DNA from: Acinetobacter larvae | Lineage (GTDB): Bacteria; Pseudomonadota; Gammaproteobacteria; Pseudomonadales; Moraxellaceae | NCBI RefSeq assembly: GCF_001704115.1 | Contig: NZ_CP016895.1 | Span: 1,240,001 to 1,304,000, forward strand | Direction of reading: 5' to 3' | DNA length: 64,000 bases | In this document: one piece after another, positions 29,160-37,280 of the stretch | Layout of the letters: each line of letters begins with the position of its first letter | How positions within the stretch are numbered: position 1 is the stretch's first letter | Position numbers and translations under genes: made by a program | Notes under the pieces: generated by a model | What the model was told of the DNA's origin: nothing | Seen by the model: the letters and a program-made list of their open reading frames with translations, nothing else | The model's database searches: none

Positions 29160-30770
29160 ATGTCAGATACCAGCATAGCGCAACAAATAATGGGCTTGAA
29201 CGCCAAAAAATCAGGAAAAGTCACCGCATGGCTTGAGCAGTTGCGGCAGTATGCTATTTATTGCTTACTGCCCGTGACCTTGTTTATGTTGTGGTGGATT
29301 GCTGCGCATAATGCTTGGATGCCTGTACAAATTTTACCAAGCCCTGAAATAACTTGGCAGACCTTTAAGGATTTATCCGCCAATGATTTATGGTGGCAAC
29401 TGGGTCGCAGTTTAAAGTTGTTTGTGACAGGTTTAAGTTTGGGTATATGTGGTGGCATTATTTTAGGTAGCTTATTGGGATATAGCCGCACAGTCGAACA
29501 GTATTTTTCTGCTACTTTTTATGCCTTGGCGATTATTCCAACCTTGGCCTGGCTCCCGCTATTCATGATTTGGTTGGGAATTGAAGATGCTTTGAAGATT
29601 TTTATTATTTTTAAAGCAACATTAATTCCAATTGCAATACATACGCAGGCAGGGGTACGTGATATACCGCCTAAATTAAAAGAGACGGCAGCAATATTAA
29701 GGTTATCACCCCAGATGACTTTTCTGAAATTATTATTACCCGCCAGCCTGAGTTATTTCTTTACTGGTTTAAGACTGGCAATGGCTGCTGGTTGGACATC
29801 GCTTATTGCTGTGGAACTTTTGGCTTCATCGGAAGGTATTGGTTATCTCATGGTAACGGGGCGACAATTATTTCAGCTCGATATCGTCTTTGTCAGCATT
29901 TTTATGATTGGCTTAGTGGGTATTTTTTCTGATTTGCTGTTGCAAAGTTTAGAGCGTCGTTTTGTATTTTGGCCACATGCAGCACTGACTGCACATGCTG
30001 TAGAGAGAAAATCTAAGGCTCAAGTTTATAAAGCTTGGCTAATTCCAGTTGTATTGGTTGTATTTTGGTTTTTGTCTACAGCACAACAGTGGCTGTCGGC
30101 AGATATATTACCGACACCATTTGCAGTAGGGCAGGCATTATTTGCTGGCATAACAGATGGAACTTTACTGTCTGCGATGTATTACAGTTTATATCATGCT
30201 TTATTGGGCTTAGCTTTAGGTAGTGTCGTTGGAATAATTACCGGCATTGTGCTTGGTTTATTTAAACCTTTACAAGACATTTTTGCACCTACACTGAATA
30301 CGCTGAGATTGATCGCAATATTTGCTTGGATTCCTTTATTGACTGCATGGTTTGGTTTAGGTGATGCATCCAAAATCATTTTTATTGCCTTGGCAACATT
30401 TTTCCCAATGTTTATTGCATCGTGGAAAGGGATGTTAAATGTCCCACAACAATTAAATGAAGCGGCAGATATTTTAAAACTCAGCATCTGGCAAAAAGTA
30501 AAAATTTTAATTCTCCCTAGTATTAACCCCGCAATATTTGCAGGTTTACGTTTGGCACTGCTGTATTCATGGTTGGCATCTTTTGGCGCGGAATACTTGA
30601 TGGGATCGGGTAACGGAATAGGCAGTTATATGATGGCTGCACAGCAATATTTTGAAATGGACCGCGTAATCGCAGCCACTCTTTTAGTCACCATACTGGG
30701 TGCAATCTTAACCTGGCTTGGAAAAATAACAGAAAATCGTGCAACGACATGGCGTCGTCATAAGGGATAG
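29160..30770 (+). CDS. Double-length ABC transporter permease (SsuC/TauC family)
   Basis: Inner-membrane permease of 536 residues made of two fused SsuC/TauC-type halves. The first half (about 20-270) carries the ATPase-docking loop ETAAILRLSPQMTFLKLLLP; the second (about 290-530) repeats it as EAADILKLSIWQKVKILILP. Each half has five or six membrane segments, so one polypeptide can replace the usual permease dimer. It heads a run of genes: 3 bp to the ATPase, 13 bp to tonB, 39 bp to exbB, then exbD. The family imports sulfonates, sulfate esters, nitrate or related anions; neighbours favour an organosulfur substrate. The ribosome-binding site is weak. Confidence 0.85.
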   Translation: MSDTSIAQQIMGLNAKKSGKVTAWLEQLRQYAIYCLLPVTLFMLWWIAAHNAWMPVQILPSPEITWQTFKDLSANDLWWQLGRSLKLFVTGLSLGICGGIILGSLLGYSRTVEQYFSATFYALAIIPTLAWLPLFMIWLGIEDALKIFIIFKATLIPIAIHTQAGVRDIPPKLKETAAILRLSPQMTFLKLLLPASLSYFFTGLRLAMAAGWTSLIAVELLASSEGIGYLMVTGRQLFQLDIVFVSIFMIGLVGIFSDLLLQSLERRFVFWPHAALTAHAVERKSKAQVYKAWLIPVVLVVFWFLSTAQQWLSADILPTPFAVGQALFAGITDGTLLSAMYYSLYHALLGLALGSVVGIITGIVLGLFKPLQDIFAPTLNTLRLIAIFAWIPLLTAWFGLGDASKIIFIALATFFPMFIASWKGMLNVPQQLNEAADILKLSIWQKVKILILPSINPAIFAGLRLALLYSWLASFGAEYLMGSGNGIGSYMMAAQQYFEMDRVIAATLLVTILGAILTWLGKITENRATTWRRHKG

Positions 30771-30773
30771 CAA

Positions 30774-31592
30774 ATGAATTCGAGTGTCAATTATCAATCT
30801 GAGCAAGCACGTGTAACGCTACCATTAGGTTCGCATCAAGCTTTGCTGAGTTTAAGAAATATTCAAAAGTATTTTGTAGTTAATCAACAGCCAGTCAAAG
30901 TAATTGAAAACTTTAATTTGAATATCAATGAGGGGGAATTTATCGCAATTGTGGGCAGTAGTGGCTGTGGTAAATCGACTTTATTAAGGCTATTGGCTGG
31001 GCTTGATGCTGATTTTGAAGGGGAGATTATTATTGATGGCAAACCTATTCAAGGTATTGCCAAAGATCGTGCTGTGGTATTTCAAGAACATCGTTTGTTT
31101 CCTTGGCTGACTGTTGAACAAAATATTGAGTTAGGGTTATTAAATGAAAATATAAGTGCTGCCCATAAACGAGAGCATATTAAAAATGCAATTGAGTTAA
31201 TCGGGTTGCAGCATTTTGAAAAGGCTTATCCGCATCAGTTGTCCGGTGGTATGGCACAGCGTGTTGCGATTGCGCGTAGCTTGGTTACACAGCCGAAAAT
31301 ATTTTTATTGGATGAGCCTTTTGGTGCTTTGGATGCATTAACCCGTCATCAAATGCAGAATGAATTATTGCGGATTCAATCGCAGCAAAAAATGACCACT
31401 ATTTTTATTACGCATGATGTGGAAGAGGCAGTAACACTGGCAGATCGGGTGGTTATTTTAAAACCCAAGCCAGGACGTATAGCGCAAATTATAGAGGTCA
31501 ATTTAACCCGTCCAAGAAATCGTGCCAGTTTTGAATTGCATCAACTCAAAGAGCGGATATTCAAAATTTTGACAGAAGATAAAATTATCTAG
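30774..31592 (+). CDS. ABC transporter ATP-binding protein (SsuB/TauB family)
   Basis: Cytoplasmic ATPase of 272 residues for the double permease just upstream. Walker A GSSGCGKST is at residues 61-69, the signature LSGGMAQRVAIARSL follows, then Walker B LLDEPFGALDALTR and the histidine switch in IFITHDVEEAV. A roughly 20-residue N-terminal extension precedes the nucleotide-binding domain. An AGGGATAG-type ribosome-binding site precedes the ATG. The substrate-binding protein is not adjacent but is most plausibly the one at 36160. Confidence 0.9.
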   Translation: MNSSVNYQSEQARVTLPLGSHQALLSLRNIQKYFVVNQQPVKVIENFNLNINEGEFIAIVGSSGCGKSTLLRLLAGLDADFEGEIIIDGKPIQGIAKDRAVVFQEHRLFPWLTVEQNIELGLLNENISAAHKREHIKNAIELIGLQHFEKAYPHQLSGGMAQRVAIARSLVTQPKIFLLDEPFGALDALTRHQMQNELLRIQSQQKMTTIFITHDVEEAVTLADRVVILKPKPGRIAQIIEVNLTRPRNRASFELHQLKERIFKILTEDKII

Positions 31593-31605
31593 TGGGAGAA
31601 AGTTG

Positions 31606-32457
31606 ATGAATGGTTCTAGACGAGGTTTTTATCAACAGGCTTTTCTGGCTCACCCTGTTGTTTATAACGCAGTTGTTGATCCTGTGCAGTATGTCGATCC
31701 TTTTCGCGCGCAGCAGAGCAGGATGAATCAACGCATAGCTACTGTTCCTCGGCAAAAAATAGCGGCGGCTATCGCTTTGGTCGTGCTGGCACATACTGCA
31801 ATATGGTATGTGGCACAACAGTTTCCGACGCAGCCCTTATTAGACAAAAAGGCTACACCAGTAGTTGTGGAAATTGTACAGCCTGAGCCGCAGCAAGAAC
31901 CCGCTAAGGTCATTGAACCAGAGGTTATTAAACCGAAGATTCCACCGGTTTCAACAAAAGCTGCTGTACCAGCAAAACCAGATAAAGTGCCGACTAGCCC
32001 AAGACCAGCACCAAGCAAAGTGGTTACAGCAGCGATCGATCAAAGCAAAGCTGTGGCGACAACCAATATTGCACCAGCTCGATCAGCGACAAGTCCTAAT
32101 ACACAGCCAGTTGCCGTAGCTCCAGCATCGCCTGCACCAGCTGAAAGTCTAGCCACACAGCCTAATTTGCCGCTGACAGAAGCCAAAGGTTATGCCGGTT
32201 ATCTCAGTAATCCAGCACCCGATTATCCAGAGATTGCTTTGGATCGTGGCTGGGAAGGCTCAGTGATGTTACGAGTCAATGTTTCGGCAGCTGGGCTGCC
32301 CCTGAGTGTCAGTATAAAACGAGGCAGTGGTCGTAAAGTTTTAGATGATGCCGCAATTCGTACGGTGAAACGCTGGAAGTTTTCTCCAGCCATGCGTGGC
32401 GCCACTGCGATTGAAGGTTGGGTTGATGTACCAATTGACTATCGTTTACCGCGCTAG
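31606..32457 (+). CDS. tonB: TonB energy-transducing protein
   Basis: Inner-membrane protein with a periplasmic span that passes energy from ExbB-ExbD to outer-membrane receptors; 283 residues. One membrane helix (about 50-65, IAAAIALVVLAHTAIWYVA), a Pro/Lys/Glu/Ala-rich spacer (about 85-190) and a C-terminal TonB domain (about 200-283) with YPEIALDRGWEGSVMLRV and the VKRWKFSPA motif. The cytoplasmic N-terminal tail of about 45 residues is longer than in E. coli TonB. The frame opens at a TTG at 31603; the ATG at 31606 is better placed after GGGAGA. It is followed by exbB and exbD and probably serves the TonB receptor at 37281. Confidence 0.9.
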   Translation: MNGSRRGFYQQAFLAHPVVYNAVVDPVQYVDPFRAQQSRMNQRIATVPRQKIAAAIALVVLAHTAIWYVAQQFPTQPLLDKKATPVVVEIVQPEPQQEPAKVIEPEVIKPKIPPVSTKAAVPAKPDKVPTSPRPAPSKVVTAAIDQSKAVATTNIAPARSATSPNTQPVAVAPASPAPAESLATQPNLPLTEAKGYAGYLSNPAPDYPEIALDRGWEGSVMLRVNVSAAGLPLSVSIKRGSGRKVLDDAAIRTVKRWKFSPAMRGATAIEGWVDVPIDYRLPR

Positions 32458-32496
32458 TGTTTGCAAGAAAATTTTTTTATTATTGAGGAACAACAA

Positions 32497-33234
32497 ATGA
32501 CTGATATCAATACTTTAATTCACGATGCCACCATTGGTCTATTGGTGCTCTTATCGATCGTGACTTGGTTATTAATTTTAATCAAAGTCGTGCAAAGTCA
32601 AAAAGCCACGCAACAAAATAAGCAATTTATAGAACAATTTTGGAAAAGTAAAAATATCCAAGATGCAGTCAAATATGCCAAGCAAGTCGAAGGTCCTGCT
32701 GCACGAATTGCGCAAGTTGGTTTTCAAACCTTACTAGATGCTGATGACCAAACACATCAAGACTTACAGCAAACATGGAGTCGTCAAGACTTACTCGAAC
32801 GTCACTTGCGCAAACAAATTTTGACTGAACGTCGTCATTTAGAAAAAGGTTCAGCTATCTTGGCATCTATCGGTAATAACGCACCATTTATCGGATTATT
32901 TGGTACGGTATTCGGTATTATTCATGCTTTACAAGCCATTGCTCAATCGGGTAATGCCAGTATGGATGTGGTCGCTGGACCGATTGGCGCAGCATTAATC
33001 GCTACAGGAATTGGTATTGCCGTCGCTGTACCTGCGGTATTGGCTTATAACTATTTTGTACGTAAAGTCAAAGGGATCGGCGCAGATTTAGATGATTTTG
33101 CAACTGATTTTGTGAGTTTGAATCAGAAATCAGGTTTTCAGATTCAGGCTACTGTTGTCAAAACACAAAATACCCTAGGGAAAACATTGAGCAATACCTC
33201 AGATGATGTCAAAGAACAGGAGGCATTTGCATAA
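32497..33234 (+). CDS. exbB: MotA/TolQ/ExbB family proton channel protein
   Basis: Inner-membrane component of the TonB motor, 245 residues. Three membrane segments: about 12-33, then a long cytoplasmic region, then a pair around GNNAPFIGLFGTVFGIIHAL and AALIATGIGIAVAVPAVLAY, which line the proton path. The frame is open from TTG 32461, but the ATG at 32497 sits eight bases after GAGGAA and starts MTDINTLIHD, a normal ExbB N terminus. Its TAA overlaps the exbD ATG by one base, indicating coupled translation. Confidence 0.92.
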   Translation: MTDINTLIHDATIGLLVLLSIVTWLLILIKVVQSQKATQQNKQFIEQFWKSKNIQDAVKYAKQVEGPAARIAQVGFQTLLDADDQTHQDLQQTWSRQDLLERHLRKQILTERRHLEKGSAILASIGNNAPFIGLFGTVFGIIHALQAIAQSGNASMDVVAGPIGAALIATGIGIAVAVPAVLAYNYFVRKVKGIGADLDDFATDFVSLNQKSGFQIQATVVKTQNTLGKTLSNTSDDVKEQEAFA

Positions 33235-33638
33235 TGGCTATTTCAACTTCACAAGATGATGACGTTGTTAGTGAAATAAATATCACACCTTTAGTTGATG
33301 TGATGTTGGTCTTGCTGATCGTTTTTATCGTCACTGCCCCCTTATTAACCAATAGCGTTAAAGTTAATTTACCGAAGGCAGCTCCGACTCAAACTACCCC
33401 GCAAAATAAAGCGTTGGTGATTAGTGTTAATCCACAAGGAGAGATTTTTCTAGATCAGCAAAAAGTAGCATTAAATGACTTTGAAAATGAGATTCAAGCA
33501 CGTAAGCGTGCAGATCATACATTGGCATTAAACTTAAATGCTGATGAAACGGTACCTTATGGTACGGTCGCAAAGTTGTTGGCGAGTATTGAACGGGTCG
33601 GGGTAGAGAAACTCTCGGTGATTACTACTCCTCAATAA
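33234..33638 (+). CDS. exbD: Biopolymer transport protein ExbD
   Basis: Partner of ExbB in the TonB motor, 134 residues. A short cytoplasmic N terminus ends in the conserved EINITPLVDVMLVLLIVFIV; the aspartate in PLVDV is the protonatable residue. One membrane helix (about 20-40) is followed by a periplasmic domain ending KLSVIT. Start overlaps the exbB stop by one base. Last gene of the ABC-TonB run; a 127-bp gap with a palindrome follows. Confidence 0.92.
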   Translation: MAISTSQDDDVVSEINITPLVDVMLVLLIVFIVTAPLLTNSVKVNLPKAAPTQTTPQNKALVISVNPQGEIFLDQQKVALNDFENEIQARKRADHTLALNLNADETVPYGTVAKLLASIERVGVEKLSVITTPQ

Positions 33639-33715
33639 TTACTAGCTCTCAATAAAAGCATTGCTGTATTTTAAGATGACTTTGCTGATCTGAGGAAAAA
33701 AACACAGATTTTATA

Positions 33716-33730
33716 ATATGTTCGACATAT
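33716..33730. promoter_or_regulatory. Palindrome upstream of the MFS gene
   Basis: ATATGT-TCG-ACATAT, a perfect inverted repeat, 35 bp upstream of the MFS start codon and 77 bp after exbD. Position and symmetry suggest an operator for a dimeric regulator; which one is unknown. Confidence 0.4.
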
Positions 33731-33765
33731 GATAAGCGTCAATATTCGTGACTGAGTAATAAGCT

Positions 33766-34929
33766 ATGCCCATAGCATTTAGATTGGCTGGATTTTATTT
33801 TTGCTATTATGCGATTGTGGGTACGTTTATGCCGTACTGGAGCCTCTATTTAGAACATGAGCGGTTTACGCATTTTGAAATTGGTTTACTCAGCGCAATT
33901 GCTATTTTAACCCGTTTTGTCGCACCTTTTGTGTGGGGCTGGCTGGCAGATCGTACCGGTAAGCGTATGTTATGGGTGCGTTTGGCCACCTGTGTAGAAG
34001 CAGCAGTTTGGCTGACGATTTTTTTTATCGCGAAAAACTTTCAGACCATTGCGTTGATTATGTTGGTCTTTAGTTTCTTTCAAAATGCTATTTTGGCGCA
34101 ATTTGAAGGTGTGACGTTATTTTGGCTCGGAGATCAACGCCAGCAACGCTATGGTCAAGTACGGAAATGGGGCTCGGTTGGATTTATTGCGGGGGTATTT
34201 ATCGTTGGTTTTATTTTAGAATCAATTTCTATACGCATGTTGCCTATTTTATTGCTGATCATCGCTACATTTGCTTTTATTTGGTCATTTAGTATTGCTG
34301 AACCGCACAATGCACCGCAGGCACAACAACGCTTAGAGCCGATTTTACCGATTATCAAAAGACCCGTTGTGGCAAGTTTTTTTCTAATCGAGTTTATTTT
34401 ATTATTTTCTCACGCCCCTTTTTATAGTTTTTATAGTAATTACTTACAACAAGTCGGTTATCACACCTCTCAAATTGGGTTTTTATGGTCTGTAGGCGTG
34501 GTTGCAGAAATTATAATGTTTGCTTGTGCAAATTATTTTTTTCAGCGCTTTTCTTGGCGTACTCTGGTGATAGCCTGTTTATTGCTCACCGCAATACGTT
34601 GGTTTATGGTGGGATTATTTCCACTGTCGATGCCGATGCAGTTTTTAGCACAATGCATTCATGCCTTTAGTTTCGGACTTTTTCATTTGATTGCGATGCG
34701 TATTATTTTTCAGAATTTTACTGCGGGACAGCAAGGGCGAGGGCAGGCACTCTATAGTACGATGTGGGGCATGGGTGTTGCTTTGGGGAGTATATTGGCA
34801 GGTCGCTATTGGCAGATTCTTTCCGGCGAGCTTATTTTTATGTTGGCAGGCGTCTCTTGTTTAATTGGCTTATTTGCTGTGATGCACTTACCGAAAAATA
34901 TTCAGCATCAAGAACGAAATGCTCAGTAA
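33766..34929 (+). CDS. MFS transporter of the HcaT-like (MFS_1_like) group
   Basis: Twelve-helix inner-membrane carrier of 387 residues. The N terminus (GFYFCYYAIVGTFMPYWSLYL) and the loop GWLADRTGKR between helices 2 and 3 are typical of the phenylpropionate-permease (HcaT) group of the major facilitator superfamily. Substrate not known. It lies between the ABC-TonB genes and the Crp/Fnr regulator and points the same way as the ABC genes, but its own palindrome and 127-bp gap suggest a separate promoter. It may export or import a product of the sulfur cluster, or be unrelated. Its stop is 12 bp from the stop of the converging regulator, with no terminator seen. Confidence 0.8.
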   Translation: MPIAFRLAGFYFCYYAIVGTFMPYWSLYLEHERFTHFEIGLLSAIAILTRFVAPFVWGWLADRTGKRMLWVRLATCVEAAVWLTIFFIAKNFQTIALIMLVFSFFQNAILAQFEGVTLFWLGDQRQQRYGQVRKWGSVGFIAGVFIVGFILESISIRMLPILLLIIATFAFIWSFSIAEPHNAPQAQQRLEPILPIIKRPVVASFFLIEFILLFSHAPFYSFYSNYLQQVGYHTSQIGFLWSVGVVAEIIMFACANYFFQRFSWRTLVIACLLLTAIRWFMVGLFPLSMPMQFLAQCIHAFSFGLFHLIAMRIIFQNFTAGQQGRGQALYSTMWGMGVALGSILAGRYWQILSGELIFMLAGVSCLIGLFAVMHLPKNIQHQERNAQ

Positions 34930-34941
34930 GTGCGATTTAAT

Positions 34942-35799
34942 TTAGCATTGGGTACCTGTTTTGATGGAATGGTCATTCATATCTGTCTCTGAAATAAGTG
35001 CTCTTAAGCGTTTTAAATCGAGTATATGTATTTGATGATATCTCACCTTAACAATGCCCTGTTGTGCCAGTAAAGACAGTTCTTTATTAATATTCTTTCT
35101 GGAACTATTTAACAAGTCTGCGAGATTTTCTTGGCTGAGCTTGATTTTGATTTTAATATCAGAATCAAGTTGAAAGGAAAAGAAGTCAACCAAATAAATT
35201 AATTCACGTGCCAGTCGTACAGCTAAGGGCTGAGTTGCTTGATAGTATGAATCTGAATAATGTAAATGCGTGCGGTTACAGATCAGTTGGAAGATTACGT
35301 ACAGCACTTTAGTATTTTTTTCCAGTATGTCGAGAAAGATATTCGCTGGAATACTGGCAAGTACTGTAGGCTCATGACTAATATGGTCATGCCCAAAGCA
35401 TTGTCCCGTTACGGTTGGTACGATATTGGTCAATAACCCGGCAGGTAAAAATTTATAAATATGATGCTTCCCTTCCGGCGAGGTCCAAGCCGTTCGAATA
35501 ATACCCTTTAAAATAATCGCTATATTCTGGCAGTTTTGATTGGCAGTATAGATATAGTGCCCTGCAGGATAATGCTGGATTTTGAGATGATGAGCTATCA
35601 TTTGCTGTTGTTGTTCAGTGCAGAGTTGAAAAAACTTATACTCCTTTAATAACTCCATAGCATATTGATAATAATCAGTTGTGACACAATGAAGATTCTG
35701 GATTAAAGATTGCTGAGCATTACGATCATGTGCTACCTGATCCTTAGCTAAAATAGATGGAAAACTAAATATATTCATCGCTGCATAATCCTTAAACAT
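34942..35799 (-). CDS. Crp/Fnr family transcriptional regulator
   Basis: Cytoplasmic regulator of about 285 residues. An N-terminal tail of about 50 residues, not normal for the family, precedes a cyclic-nucleotide-binding-like barrel (about 55-170) with HYPAGHYIYTANQNCQNIAIILKG. A dimer helix follows, then a winged helix-turn-helix (about 215-265) with LSQENLADLLNSSRKNINKEL. No FNR-type cysteine cluster is evident; scattered cysteines (LCTEQQ, QCFGHD, LICNRT) do not form it. It is divergent from the binding protein at 36160, so it is a candidate controller of the sulfur cluster. A second ATG, at 35778, is an alternative start. The effector is unknown. Confidence 0.8.
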   Translation of the reverse strand: MFKDYAAMNIFSFPSILAKDQVAHDRNAQQSLIQNLHCVTTDYYQYAMELLKEYKFFQLCTEQQQQMIAHHLKIQHYPAGHYIYTANQNCQNIAIILKGIIRTAWTSPEGKHHIYKFLPAGLLTNIVPTVTGQCFGHDHISHEPTVLASIPANIFLDILEKNTKVLYVIFQLICNRTHLHYSDSYYQATQPLAVRLARELIYLVDFFSFQLDSDIKIKIKLSQENLADLLNSSRKNINKELSLLAQQGIVKVRYHQIHILDLKRLRALISETDMNDHSIKTGTQC

Positions 35800-36159
35800 G
35801 ACTTGCTAATTTTGCGAAATAGCGTAAATTAGCTGGCTAAATGATTTGTCACTGAAAAAGTTTAACGGAAATCATAAAGCTTATAATGCAGAATATTGAC
35901 TTAATTTATATAAGAAAAAGCAAAACTTAATGCTGTTAAAAAATAAACAGCTTATATTTAAAATAATTAAATTGAAACAATATGGTTCTTATCTTTTTTA
36001 ATACTATCCAAATCAATAAATACTCAATGGTTTGAGATAATAGCCACAGATTATTTGACGCTGAATGTTTTAAATTTTCCTACATGACATGAGCAATATA
36101 CGCTGACATTTTTTAGCAGGTGTATTTGCTTGATTAGATAAAAATGATTGGGGGAAGAG
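35800..36159. promoter_or_regulatory. Divergent regulatory region between regulator and binding protein
   Basis: No gene is seen in these 360 bp. Two dyads stand out: TTAGC-tg-GCTAA at 35829-35840, 30 bp upstream of the Crp/Fnr start, and CTCAA-tggt-TTGAG at 36023-36036, about 125 bp before the binding-protein start. Either could be bound by the divergent regulator. The remainder is A/T-rich. A GGGG/GAAG-type ribosome-binding site precedes the ATG at 36160. Confidence 0.4.
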
Positions 36160-37227
36160 ATGAAGTATATAGTCAGATTTTATTCATCGATTGTGTTATT
36201 GCTATTATTAATCAGTTCACCGCTATTATTGGCGCAACAACCACAAGTAATTCGTATTGCTTCACCAGATGTAAGCGCAGGTTCTAAGCATGCAGGTTTA
36301 GGGACAGTGAATGTTCTATATGCCAATAAATGGCTAGAGCAAGAGTTTGCCAAGAAAAACATCAAAGTACAGTGGTTATTTTTTAAAGGAGCTGGTCCTG
36401 CAATTAATGAGGCATTGGCAAATGGACAAGTGGATTTCGCTATTTTAGGCGATTTTCCAGCCATTATTGCGAAATCTGCTGGGTTAGATACACAATTATT
36501 ATTGGCGAGTGGGCGTGCCAGTACCAGTTATTTGGCAGTACGTTCTGATCTTAATATTACAAAACTGTCAGATTTAAAAGGTAAACGTGTAGGCTTTTTA
36601 CGAGGTGGTGCGGATGAACTGGGGTTTATTGCTGCATTACAGAGTCAAGGACTAAGCATTAAAGATATTCGTATAGTCAATATGGATTTTTCTGCGACGA
36701 CAGCGGCATTGGCAGCGAAGCGTATTGATGCATCATGGGGGCCTTTATTTTTTGGTTTACGTGATAAAGGCGTGGTTAAGTTGGCGCTAAATAGTAATCA
36801 ACTTAATGGCGCCGGTTCTGGTTTAGGTGTTGTGGTTGGGCGTGGAGCGTTTATTAAGCAATATCCTGAACAGACACAACAGTTTATTACTCAAGTCGTT
36901 CGAAGTGCTTATTGGTTATCTCAAGAAAAAAATAGAGAAGCACAGATAAATTTGTTTGCCAATCAAGCCTCTTTCCCAAGTTCAGTATATCGAGAGATCT
37001 TGCAAGCGATAGATTTAAAGTTTGCTAATTCGCCATTATTTGATGCTTATTATATCAATCAACTACAGGGCAAAGTAACGCTCGCCAAAGAAAATAATCT
37101 CATCCGCAATCAAGTTAATGTACAAACTTGGCTTAATCCGAAGTTCTTAAATCAAGCTTTAAATCAATTGAAGCTAAATGGTTATTGGCAACCCGTAGCG
37201 CAATATCAACACCGCATTCAGAAGTGA
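36160..37227 (+). CDS. ABC transporter periplasmic binding protein (SsuA-like)
   Basis: Periplasmic binding protein of 355 residues with a clear signal peptide (MKYIVRFYSSIVLLLLLISS, cleaved after LLAQ). The SsuA/NMT1-type fold appears as VQWLFFKGAGPAINEALANG, then DFAILGDFPAIIAKSAG and LKGKRVGFLRGGADELGF. The family binds aliphatic sulfonates or sulfate esters. The frame opens at TTG 36148; the ATG at 36160 removes four residues and gives a better signal peptide. It lies 53 bp before the TonB receptor and two genes before the sulfatase, and no other binding protein is near the ABC permease at 29160, so they probably form one transporter. Confidence 0.87.
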   Translation: MKYIVRFYSSIVLLLLLISSPLLLAQQPQVIRIASPDVSAGSKHAGLGTVNVLYANKWLEQEFAKKNIKVQWLFFKGAGPAINEALANGQVDFAILGDFPAIIAKSAGLDTQLLLASGRASTSYLAVRSDLNITKLSDLKGKRVGFLRGGADELGFIAALQSQGLSIKDIRIVNMDFSATTAALAAKRIDASWGPLFFGLRDKGVVKLALNSNQLNGAGSGLGVVVGRGAFIKQYPEQTQQFITQVVRSAYWLSQEKNREAQINLFANQASFPSSVYREILQAIDLKFANSPLFDAYYINQLQGKVTLAKENNLIRNQVNVQTWLNPKFLNQALNQLKLNGYWQPVAQYQHRIQK

Positions 37228-37280
37228 GATCTATAGGGTCATCAAAATCTATTTGCCAATACATATTTTAAGGATATCTC

